Below are positions 6,243 to 12,195 of a stretch of DNA of 12,202 nucleotides, piece by piece (position 1 is the first letter of the stretch; the number at the start of each line of letters is the position of its first letter). Origin of the DNA: a bacterium (GTDB lineage Bacteria > UBP18 > UBA7526); assembly GCA_018903055.1 (NCBI GenBank), contig JAHIPW010000056.1, forward strand, positions 1 through 12,202. Direction: 5' to 3'. A program made the position numbers and the translations under genes. The notes under the pieces were generated by a model, which saw nothing but the letters and a program-made list of their open reading frames with translations, did no database searches and had not been told where the DNA came from.

Positions 6243-7823
6243 ATGAGGGTCGTTACTGCAGAAGAGATGCGGGAGATTGACAGGAAGACCATCGCTTCTG
6301 GAATTCCCTCTATAGAACTTATGGAGAATGCCGGAAGAGCAGTAGCAAAAGCAATTAAATCTCATTATAGACCCTTAAGAGGTAAAGAAATCTCTATCTT
6401 CTGTGGCAAGGGGAATAATGGTGGAGATGGACTGGTCATCGCTCGCCTTTTAGCAAAAGAGAAAGCAAAGATTAAAATATTCTTGTTAACAAGGAAGAAA
6501 GAACTTAAGAAAGACCCGAAAACCAATCTTAGAAAAGCATTAAAACAAAAGATAGAAGTAATAGAAACAGATACTTCTCAAAAGTTAAAGAAGTTTAGAC
6601 AAGAAATCAAAAAGTCAGATTTAATTGTTGATGCTATTCTGGGAACAGGAATAAAGGGTGCACCTAAGGGGTTAGAAGCGAAGGCCATTAAGTTTATCAA
6701 TTCCCTGAAGAAGCCCATGGTCTCTGTGGACATTCCCTCTGGAGTGGAGGGAAGCACAGGCCGGGTCTCTGGCGAAGCAATAAGGGCAGATTTGACCATA
6801 ACCTTCGGTCTTCCCAAGATTGGGTTGGTCGTCTACCCCGGAGCAGAGTATGTGGGGAAATTAGAGGTTGCTCACATCGGATTCCCCAAGAGGTTCTTAA
6901 GCGATAAAGAGATTAAGGTATATTTAGTTACTAAAGAAGATATATCATCCTATCTTAAGCCGCGGAGACCAGATACCCATAAAGGAACCTATGGCCATCT
7001 CTTTGTCATTGCTGGTTCGGTTGGTATGACCGGGGCAGCAACTTTGACTTCTCAGGCGGCCTCTCTCTGTTTTGGAGCTCTAAGAAGCGGAGTGGGTTTA
7101 GTCACCTTGGGCATTCCAGAGAGCCTGAATGAGATTATGGAGGTAAAACTAACTGAGGGGATGACTCTGCCTTTACCAGAGACGAAAAAGAAAACCCTTT
7201 CTTTAAAAGCAAAAGAAGAAATACTCAAATTTTCTAAGAAAGCAGATGCCCTGGCCCTTGGTCCTGGGCTATCTGCTAATAAAGAGACTAAACAGTTGAT
7301 AAGGAATCTAATAAAAAAGATTTCTCTCCCCATGGTCATTGACGCCGACGCTCTCAATGCCCTCGTAGGTCACCTTTCTATCCTACAATCCAGGATCCAG
7401 CATCCAGGATCCAGAATCATTACCCCCCATCCCGGCGAGATGGCGAGGCTCATAGGTAAAAAAGCAAAAGAGGTGCAGGAGAATAGAATAAAGGTAGCAG
7501 GCGACTTTGCCAAGAAATATAAGGTGATTGTTGTCTTGAAAGGAGCAAGGACGGTCATTTCTGATCCAAAAGGGAATATCTGTATCAATCCCACAGGGAA
7601 TCCGGGAATGGCCTCTGCTGGTGTAGGGGATGTTTTAACAGGGATGATTGGTTCCTTCTTAGCCCAGAGAAGAGAACCCCTAGAGGCAGCGAAGATGGGA
7701 GTCTATCTCCATGGTCTGGCAGGGGATCTGGCTGCCCAGGAGAAGGGAGAGGAACCCCTTATTGCATCCGATGTCTTGGAGAAACTACCCCAATCTTTCA
7801 AGCAAGTAAAAAGTAACAAGTAA
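6243..7823 (+). CDS. nnr: Bifunctional NAD(P)H-hydrate epimerase / ADP-dependent NAD(P)HX dehydratase
   Basis: Repairs hydrated NADH and NADPH. The N-terminal YjeF_N domain (about 1-215) interconverts the R and S forms, and the C-terminal ribokinase-like domain (about 230-520) dehydrates the S form using ADP. Visible motifs are CGKGNNGGDG (54-63), DAILGTGIKG, DIPSGVEGSTG, then HKGTYGHLFVIAGS, ALGPGLS, VIDADALNAL, ITPHPGEMARL and the catalytic NPGMASAGVGDVLTGMIGS. AAAGGAG lies five bases before the ATG. A heptamer array (7388-7415) adds LQSRIQHPGSR between DADALN and TPHPGE, making this loop about seven residues longer than in E. coli. The stop codon lies in another heptamer array. The tsaE-tsaB pair downstream repeats a common bacterial grouping with this gene. 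Confidence 0.95.
   Translation: MRVVTAEEMREIDRKTIASGIPSIELMENAGRAVAKAIKSHYRPLRGKEISIFCGKGNNGGDGLVIARLLAKEKAKIKIFLLTRKKELKKDPKTNLRKALKQKIEVIETDTSQKLKKFRQEIKKSDLIVDAILGTGIKGAPKGLEAKAIKFINSLKKPMVSVDIPSGVEGSTGRVSGEAIRADLTITFGLPKIGLVVYPGAEYVGKLEVAHIGFPKRFLSDKEIKVYLVTKEDISSYLKPRRPDTHKGTYGHLFVIAGSVGMTGAATLTSQAASLCFGALRSGVGLVTLGIPESLNEIMEVKLTEGMTLPLPETKKKTLSLKAKEEILKFSKKADALALGPGLSANKETKQLIRNLIKKISLPMVIDADALNALVGHLSILQSRIQHPGSRIITPHPGEMARLIGKKAKEVQENRIKVAGDFAKKYKVIVVLKGARTVISDPKGNICINPTGNPGMASAGVGDVLTGMIGSFLAQRREPLEAAKMGVYLHGLAGDLAAQEKGEEPLIASDVLEKLPQSFKQVKSNK
7388..7415 (+). repeat. Four-copy heptamer repeat inside nnr
   Basis: ATCCAGG, ATCCAGC, ATCCAGG and ATCCAGA follow without gaps and encode the loop just before IITPHPGEM. 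Three such units equal 21 bases, or seven codons, which matches the apparent extra length of this loop. Confidence 0.9.
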
Positions 7824-8067
7824 CAAGTAACAAGTAAGAGGCTAATAAGTAAATAAGTAAATAAGTTGATAAGTTGATAAGAACGTTAAGCGTTAAGAGT
7901 TAAGCGTTTTTTGGCTTTTGGGTGGGCAAGTTTTCAGATTTCAAGATCCTCAAAACTTTCAATCTTATTACTCAAATTCTTCACTGCTTAACGCTTTTCG
8001 CTTTCCGCATAACACATTTCGTATTTTCTTATTCTCTACTTTTTAATTTTGCATTTTGCATTTTGAA
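7804..8067 (+). repeat. Tandem arrays at the 3' end of nnr and in the spacer before the CBS gene
   Basis: Several arrays lie one after another: AAGTAAA/AAGTAAC/AAGTAAG five times at 7804-7838; an 8-base run around AAATAAGT and TGATAAGT at about 7843-7880; TTAAGCG, TTAAGAG, TTAAGCG at 7886-7906; and TTTTGCA, TTTTGCA, TTTTGAA at 8047-8067. The nnr stop (7821-7823) falls in the first array and the end VKSNK is encoded by it. CTTAACGCTT near 7987 is an inverted partner of the TTAAGCG units. No gene and no convincing terminator is seen in 7824-8096. Confidence 0.88.
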
Positions 8068-8096
8068 ATTTAAATTTTGTTAAAGGGGGTGTTGAA

Positions 8097-8558
8097 ATGG
8101 TAGTGCAAGCGAAGGACATTATGACCAGGGAAGTATTGACAGTGAAAGAGGATATGACGGTAAAGGAGGTGGCAAAATTTCTGGTAGCGCACAGGATAAG
8201 TGGAGCGCCGGTAGTGGATGAGAATGATAGATTGAAAGGAATTGTGACTGAGGCGGACTTAATCATCAGGGATAAGAAGGTCCATATCCCTACCGTGGTC
8301 CAACTTTTGGAAGGAGTAATCTATCTGGAGAGCCCCAAGAGGTTCGAAGAGGAGATGGGCAGGATCTTAGGACAGAAGGTCTCCCAAATCATGACCAAAG
8401 AGGTAATCACCATAAAACCAGATACCTATATCGAGGATATCGCAACTCTAATGTCCACGGAGAGAAAGTATCTTCTACCTGTGATGGAGAAGGACAAGAT
8501 GGTGGGCATTGTAGGGAAGGCGGATGTGGTGAGGGCCATTGCCAAGGGAGAAGCCTGA
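8097..8558 (+). CDS. Two-CBS-domain protein
   Basis: A 153-residue protein made of two CBS domains, at residues about 5-62 and 92-151. Each begins with an IMT-type motif (AKDIMTREVLTVKEDMTV and VSQIMTKEVITIKPDTYI) and ends with a GIV strand followed by D (GIVTEADLI and GIVGKADVV). The linker holds QLLEGVIYLESPKRFEEEMGRILG, typical of stand-alone bacterial CBS proteins. Such pairs form a Bateman module that binds adenine nucleotides or related ligands. The ligand and partner here cannot be told. AAAGGGGG (8082-8089) lies seven bases before the ATG. Its place in the nnr-tsaE-tsaB run suggests cotranscription but not a known shared function. Confidence 0.92.
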   Translation: MVVQAKDIMTREVLTVKEDMTVKEVAKFLVAHRISGAPVVDENDRLKGIVTEADLIIRDKKVHIPTVVQLLEGVIYLESPKRFEEEMGRILGQKVSQIMTKEVITIKPDTYIEDIATLMSTERKYLLPVMEKDKMVGIVGKADVVRAIAKGEA

Positions 8559-8739
8559 GACGCAGATTGCAACCGCCAAAGCGCTAAATAGAACTGAAAG
8601 ACGCAGAGAAAAAAGATGCGAATCTACACGAATAGTTAACGCAGATGATCGCGAATCAAGAGATGCGAATTATCGCGAATACTTAACGTAGATAACTGCA
8701 GATTAAAGCGCAAATTACCGTAGATAGTGGGATAGAATA
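8559..8739 (+). repeat. Repeat-rich spacer between the CBS gene and tsaE
   Basis: Short dispersed direct repeats fill it: AGACGCAGA (8558-8566 and 8599-8607), AGATGCGAAT (8614-8623 and 8661-8670) and ATCGCGAAT (8648-8656 and 8672-8680). The repeats run almost to the tsaE ATG, leaving only a weak purine stretch (AGTGGGA) as a ribosome-binding site. No gene is seen. Confidence 0.75.
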
Positions 8740-9195
8740 ATGATAGAAACAAAGAGTGCTACAGAGACAATAAATTTAGGGAAAAGAATAGGGAAGTTAT
8801 TGCAGGCGGGGGATGTTGTTGCTCTGATCGGGAGGTTAGGGAGCGGGAAGACCACTCTGACTCAAGGTCTGGCAAGGGGTTTAGGAGTAAAGAGAAAAGA
8901 TTATGTAACCAGTCCTTCCTTTACTTTGATTAAGGAGCATAAAGGAAGAATCCCCATTTATCATATTGACCTTTACAGGATAGATAACATTAAGGAGATT
9001 TTTAATCTAGGCTATGAAGAATATTTCTATGGAGAGGGAGTGGCCATCATTGAGTGGGCAGATAAGATAAGAAAACTTTTACCCAGAGAGGTCTTAATTA
9101 TAAATCTGGAAATTATTGGTGAGAACAGAAGAAAGATAGAGCTTGTTCCAAAGGGGAAGCATTACCAAAATATAATAAAAAAGGTTTACGGTTGA
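8740..9195 (+). CDS. tsaE: tRNA threonylcarbamoyladenosine biosynthesis ATPase TsaE
   Basis: P-loop ATPase that works with TsaB and TsaD in placing the t6A modification at A37 of tRNAs reading ANN codons. The 151 residues are normal. Motifs: Walker A GRLGSGKTTLTQGLARGLG (Lys37, Thr38), TSPSFTLIKEH, HIDLYRI and the IIEWADKI block. The start has only a weak ribosome-binding site because repeats lie directly upstream. The stop TGA (9193-9195) and the last residues (VYG) lie in a GGTTTAC heptamer array. tsaB follows after 73 bases, which is the expected partner. Confidence 0.95.
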   Translation: MIETKSATETINLGKRIGKLLQAGDVVALIGRLGSGKTTLTQGLARGLGVKRKDYVTSPSFTLIKEHKGRIPIYHIDLYRIDNIKEIFNLGYEEYFYGEGVAIIEWADKIRKLLPREVLIINLEIIGENRRKIELVPKGKHYQNIIKKVYG

Positions 9196-9266
9196 CGGTT
9201 TACGGTTTTTTTACCGTAAACAGTAAACAGTGACGAACAAAGTGAGGAACGGGTAAACGGTAAACG
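9183..9266 (+). repeat. Inverted heptamer arrays between tsaE and tsaB
   Basis: GGTTTAC, GGTTGAC, GGTTTAC, GGTTTTT (9183-9210) are followed by opposite-orientation units GTAAACA, GTAAACA (9216-9229) and GTAAACG, GTAAACG (9253-9266). GTTTACGGT (9198-9206) and ACCGTAAAC (9213-9221) form a perfect 9-base-pair hairpin with a six-T loop just after the tsaE stop. There is no U tract after the stem, so it is not a standard terminator. The arrays reach to within two bases of the tsaB start and leave no clear ribosome-binding site. Confidence 0.9.
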
Positions 9267-9268
9267 AT

Positions 9269-9976
9269 ATGACAATACTTGGCATTGAGACCTCAACCAT
9301 GACTGGTTCTATTGCTCTGATGGATGAGGAGCGATTGATTGCAGAGTATACTTTAAATCTCAGGGAGACCCATTCCTCAAGATTGATGCCTGCTATAGAT
9401 AGGATACTGAAGGATGCCTCTTTGACTATTAAAGATTTGAATGGAATCGCTGTCTCTTTAGGCCCCGGTTCCTTTACTGGCCTACGCATTGGGATTGCCA
9501 CTGCCAAAGGATTGGCCCAGGGATTAGATATCCCTATCGTTGGAATACCAACCTTGGATGGATTGGCCTTTAATCTCTCCCATTGTAAGGATTTAATCTG
9601 CCCTATCTTAGATGCTAGAAAGGGAGAGGTCTATTGTGCTTTGTATAAGAATGGAAAAAGACTCACTAAGTATATGGCTTGTGAACTGGGTGAATTGTTA
9701 AAAAAAGTAAAGTCCAAAGTCCGAAGTCCAAAGTCCAAAGTCGTATTTCTCGGAGATGGGATTGAGATCTGTGGAGAGTTGATTAAGAAGAGATTAGGAA
9801 AAAAGGCGATTTTTATTTCTAAATCAAGAAGATTACCGAATGCTTCATCCATCGCTGAGTTAGGATTGAAGAAGTTTCCGCCAAAGGCGGATCAGCCTCT
9901 GGCTGAAAAGAGAAGCAAAAAGAGTGAACTCCCAACCTTGAGACCTATCTACGTTCGAGCACCAGTGGGAAAGTGA
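9269..9976 (+). CDS. tsaB: tRNA threonylcarbamoyladenosine biosynthesis protein TsaB, with two repeat-derived inserts
   Basis: Non-catalytic ASKHA-fold partner of TsaD in t6A37 formation. The N-terminal MTILGIETSTMTGSIALMD and the LGPGSFTGLRIGIATAKGLAQGLDIPIVGIPTLD block are diagnostic, followed by CPILDARKGEVYCALY. The 235 residues are near the usual length but include two stretches of repeat DNA. One is a heptamer array (9709-9742) encoding VKSKVRSPKSK between ELLKK and VVFLGDGIE. The other is a two-hairpin element (9875-9908) encoding FPPKADQPLAE near the C-terminus, before LRPIYVRAP. No good ribosome-binding site is seen because repeats reach the ATG. Translation may depend on coupling to tsaE or on a leader-free mode. 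It is the last gene of the run before the ilvD promoter. Confidence 0.94.
   Translation: MTILGIETSTMTGSIALMDEERLIAEYTLNLRETHSSRLMPAIDRILKDASLTIKDLNGIAVSLGPGSFTGLRIGIATAKGLAQGLDIPIVGIPTLDGLAFNLSHCKDLICPILDARKGEVYCALYKNGKRLTKYMACELGELLKKVKSKVRSPKSKVVFLGDGIEICGELIKKRLGKKAIFISKSRRLPNASSIAELGLKKFPPKADQPLAEKRSKKSELPTLRPIYVRAPVGK
9709..9742 (+). repeat. Heptamer array inside tsaB
   Basis: AAAGTCC, AAAGTCC, GAAGTCC, AAAGTCC and a partial AAAGTC run in tandem (4.9 copies). The translation is Lys/Ser-rich and sits in the connector between the two halves of the fold. Confidence 0.92.
9875..9908 (+). repeat. Two-hairpin palindromic element, copy D, inside tsaB
   Basis: CCGCC (9878-9882) pairs with GGCGG (9886-9890), then AT, then CAGCC (9893-9897) pairs with GGCTG (9901-9905), with TTT and AAA at the ends. 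It is the inverted form of the spacer copy at 3917-3950 with one difference in 34 bases. It is read in a different frame from the copy in gatA. Confidence 0.92.
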
Positions 9977-9980
9977 GGGG

Positions 9981-10074
9981 TTACAGGCCTCCCGCCCCTA
10001 AAGGGCGAGGCTCGCCCGAAGTAAATTTCGGGCGGCAGGCTACAGGCTTCAGGCCACAAACTGCAGGTCGCAGG
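9981..10074 (+). repeat. Heptamer array split by a branched palindromic element after tsaB
   Basis: A TTACAGG unit (9981-9987) is followed by a branched palindrome. Its outer arms, 9987-9996 and 10031-10040, pair at nine of ten positions. Inside are GGGCGA/TCGCCC (10003-10017) and GCCCGAA/TTCGGGC (10014-10020 with 10027-10033), two alternatives that partly overlap. Heptamers CTACAGG, CTTCAGG, CCACAAA, CTGCAGG and TCGCAGG then run at 10040-10074. As at 3440-3537, the palindrome sits inside a short-period array. Confidence 0.85.
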
Positions 10075-10259
10075 TTTTTAAGACCTCTGATGACAGTGAT
10101 TCTCGAATGATTATAGTGATAAAATCTCCAATGGGATTGAGGGATTTTGTACCTTCAACATCACTGCCAATGCTTAATTATTTATGCTCTCTAGGATGCC
10201 AGCGTAGCGCATCCTGAATCTCCTTTTTTCCATCACTGTAATCTTTTAGTTAATAAAAT
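10075..10259. other. Spacer upstream of the ilvD promoter
   Basis: No gene is seen. There are scattered CAGTGAT / ATCACTG complementary pairs (near 10095, 10160 and 10233) and AAAATC/GATTTT around 10122-10148, but no single strong fold. I looked for a T-box signature (GGGTGGTACCGCG type) and a leader peptide within the ilvD leader and found neither. The stretch is less repetitive than the other spacers. Confidence 0.6.
10193..10215. repeat. Small hairpin upstream of ilvD
   Basis: AGGATGC (10193-10199) pairs with GCATCCT (10209-10215) around a nine-base loop. A T run (CTCCTTTTTT) begins only after about seven more bases, which makes it a poor rho-independent terminator for the tsaB transcript, although it is the only candidate there. 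Confidence 0.5.
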
Positions 10260-10288
10260 TTGACATAGCAAAAGTTATACGCTATACT
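10260..10288 (+). promoter_or_regulatory. Strong sigma-70-type promoter of ilvD
   Basis: TTGACA (10260-10265) is a perfect -35 box. TATACT (10283-10288) is one base from consensus, and the spacer is exactly 17 bases. Transcription should start near 10295, leaving a leader of only about 25 bases with AAGGAG (10306-10311). There is no room for a riboswitch or attenuator, so any amino-acid control would act at or upstream of the promoter. Confidence 0.85.
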
Positions 10289-10318
10289 AAATAATTACTC
10301 TAATTAAGGAGCTCGATA

Positions 10319-11977
10319 ATGAGAAGCGATATTATGAAGAAGGGATATAAGAAAGCGCCTCACCGGTCCCTTATGAAGGCCCTGGGCCTGAAGGATGAAG
10401 ATATCGCCAAACCCATTATCGGCATCGCCAATTCAGCCAATGAGATTATTCCTGGCCACATCCATCTCGATAGATTAGCTAAGGAGATAAAGAAGGGAAT
10501 AAAGGAAGCCGGAGGAACACCCATAGAGTTTGGGACCATCGGAATCTGCGATGGTATCGCCATGAACCATCCGGGGATGAAATACTCTTTAGCCTCTCGG
10601 GAACTCATCGCTGATTCTGTGGAGAGTATGGCCATTGCTCATCCTTTTGATGGATTAGTACTACTTACCAACTGCGATAAGATTACTCCCGGGATGCTCA
10701 TGGCCGCCGCGCGACTCAACATTCCTTCTATAATCGTCTCCGGTGGCCCGATGCTCGCTGGCAAGTATAAGGGAAAGGATGTAGATCTAATAAATGTCTT
10801 TGAAGGAGTAGGTAAGGTTGCTATCGGCGAGATGACAGAGAAAGAGCTAAAAGAGTTGGAAGACGTTGCCTGTCCGGGAGAGGGATGTTGCGCGGGAATA
10901 TTCACTGCCAATTCTATGAACTGCCTCTCTGAGGCCTTAGGGATGGCTCTTCCCGGAAATGGAACCATCCTGGCCGTCTCTGATAAGAGAAAAGAATTAG
11001 CGAGACTTGCTGGAAAGCAGATTATAGAATTGGTTAAAAAAGATATCAAGCCTTTACAGATAATGACCAAGAAAGCTTTTGAGAATGCCATTACTGTTGA
11101 TATGGCCCTGGGCTGTTCTTCAAATACTGTCTTGCACCTTCCGGCCATTGCAAATGAGTGCGGAATAGAATTAGATTTAGAACTCTTTAATGAGGTTAGT
11201 TCCCGTACTCCCCACTTATGTGATATTGCTCCCAGTGGAAAATATCATATGCAGGACTTAGATGAGGCGGGCGGGATTCCAGCACTAATGAATGAATTAG
11301 CAAAGAAAGATCTTTTAAACCTCAATGAGTTGACAGTCACTGGAAATAAAATAGGAGAGAATATCAAAGAAGCGAAGATAGAGAGAAAAGAGGTTATTCG
11401 TTTCCTTAAAAATCCCCTTCATAAGGAGGGGGGAATCGCCATTTTAAGAGGAAACCTGGCTCCAGATGGCGGAGTAGTTAAACAGATCGCTGTCTCTAAG
11501 GAAATGCTTAAACATAAAGGTCCGGCGAGAGTCTTCGATTCTGAAGAAGAAGCGGTGGAGGCCATCTTAGGAGGAAGAATAAAGAAGGGAGAGGTAATTG
11601 TCATAAGGTATGAGGGTCCTAAAGGAGGTCCGGGGATGAGAGAGATGCTTACTCCTACCTCTGTTGTCTGCGGTATGGGTCTGGAGAAAGACGTGGCCCT
11701 CATTACGGATGGAAGGTTCTCAGGTGGAACCAGGGGTCCCTGTATCGGCCATATCTCACCAGAGGCAGTTAAAGGAGGACCAATAGCCATAGTCAAAGAT
11801 GGAGATATAATAAGTATCGATATCCCCAATAAAAAGATAGATATCGAACTAAGTGAAGAAGAAATAAAAGAGAGGCTTTCCAAATGGAAGGCTCCGGAGC
11901 CCAAGATTAAGAAGGGCTATTTGGCAAGATATGCCCGGATGGTCAGTTCAGCGGATAAAGGAGCGATATTAGAATAG
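10319..11977 (+). CDS. ilvD: Dihydroxy-acid dehydratase
   Basis: Dehydrates 2,3-dihydroxy-isovalerate and -methylvalerate to the keto acids in valine, isoleucine and leucine synthesis. The 552 residues are normal. Visible motifs are [22 protein letters not shown] (38-50), the NCDK motif with Cys119 and Lys121 (the lysine carbamylated in this family), [14 protein letters not shown] with Cys191, [26 protein letters not shown], and GRFSGGTRG with the active-site Ser468. PGH replaces the PCN seen in three-cysteine [2Fe-2S] forms, so this should be the two-cysteine, [4Fe-4S]-like form of E. coli type. AAGGAG lies seven bases before the ATG. It has its own promoter and probably leads into another gene at 12196. 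No repeat insert is seen. Confidence 0.97.
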   Translation: MRSDIMKKGYKKAPHRSLMKALGLKDEDIAKPIIGIANSANEIIPGHIHLDRLAKEIKKGIKEAGGTPIEFGTIGICDGIAMNHPGMKYSLASRELIADSVESMAIAHPFDGLVLLTNCDKITPGMLMAAARLNIPSIIVSGGPMLAGKYKGKDVDLINVFEGVGKVAIGEMTEKELKELEDVACPGEGCCAGIFTANSMNCLSEALGMALPGNGTILAVSDKRKELARLAGKQIIELVKKDIKPLQIMTKKAFENAITVDMALGCSSNTVLHLPAIANECGIELDLELFNEVSSRTPHLCDIAPSGKYHMQDLDEAGGIPALMNELAKKDLLNLNELTVTGNKIGENIKEAKIERKEVIRFLKNPLHKEGGIAILRGNLAPDGGVVKQIAVSKEMLKHKGPARVFDSEEEAVEAILGGRIKKGEVIVIRYEGPKGGPGMREMLTPTSVVCGMGLEKDVALITDGRFSGGTRGPCIGHISPEAVKGGPIAIVKDGDIISIDIPNKKIDIELSEEEIKERLSKWKAPEPKIKKGYLARYARMVSSADKGAILE

Positions 11978-12005
11978 GGGTAAGTAAGGAGGACAATGTT
12001 ACTAC

Positions 12006-12023
12006 GTTCCGCCAATGCGGAAC
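12006..12023. repeat. Perfect 7-base-pair hairpin after ilvD
   Basis: GTTCCGC (12006-12012) pairs with GCGGAAC (12017-12023) around CAAT. It is embedded in GTTACTA-type repeat DNA and resembles one half of the two-hairpin element. Confidence 0.75.
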
Positions 12024-12047
12024 TGTTACTATTGGTTACTACGCTTT

Positions 12048-12080
12048 CCGCCTCATCGGCGGACCAGCCGAAGAGGCTGG
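12048..12080 (+). repeat. Two-hairpin palindromic element, copy E
   Basis: CCGCC (12048-12052) pairs with GGCGG (12058-12062), then A, then CCAGCC (12064-12069) pairs with GGCTGG (12075-12080). Its first loop TCATC is identical to that of copy B (3457-3519). The stem bases differ from copy B by paired, compensatory changes. Copies of GTTACTA and imperfect AGTAACTG units continue on both sides up to about 12148. Confidence 0.88.
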
Positions 12081-12195
12081 CGCTGTTACTATCGGTTGCT
12101 GTAACTGTTAGTAACTGTTTAGTAACCCTTAGTAACTGCTAGTAACCTTCAGCTGTTTTCCTTGCTAATCCGTGAAGTAATTTGAGGAGGAAATA

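Larger units (their letters stand above)
11996..12142 (+). other. Doubtful 48-codon leader-like frame over repeat DNA
   Basis: AAGGAGG (11986-11992) lies three bases before an ATG at 11996. The frame stays open to TAG at 12140-12142. The product begins MLLRSANAELLLLVTT and is rich in Leu, Val, Thr and Ala. It lies between ilvD and what may be another branched-chain gene, which recalls an attenuator leader peptide. However, the whole frame is made of GTTACTA-type repeats and palindromes, and the ribosome-binding spacing is short. I see no terminator hairpin with a U tract after it. I treat it as possible but not established. Confidence 0.2.

Noticed and set aside
7804-7906. CRISPR-like array
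   Set aside because: Units of 7-8 bases are contiguous, without the constant repeats and unique spacers of about 30 bases, and no cas gene is present.
10075-10318. T-box or amino-acid attenuator ahead of ilvD
   Set aside because: No T-box core was seen, and the near-consensus promoter leaves only about 25 bases of leader.
11413-11435. NPLHKEGG in IlvD as another repeat insert
   Set aside because: The DNA (CCCCTTCATAAGGAGGGG) looks palindromic, but the residues align with the normal family segment before [11 protein letters not shown], so there is no extra length.
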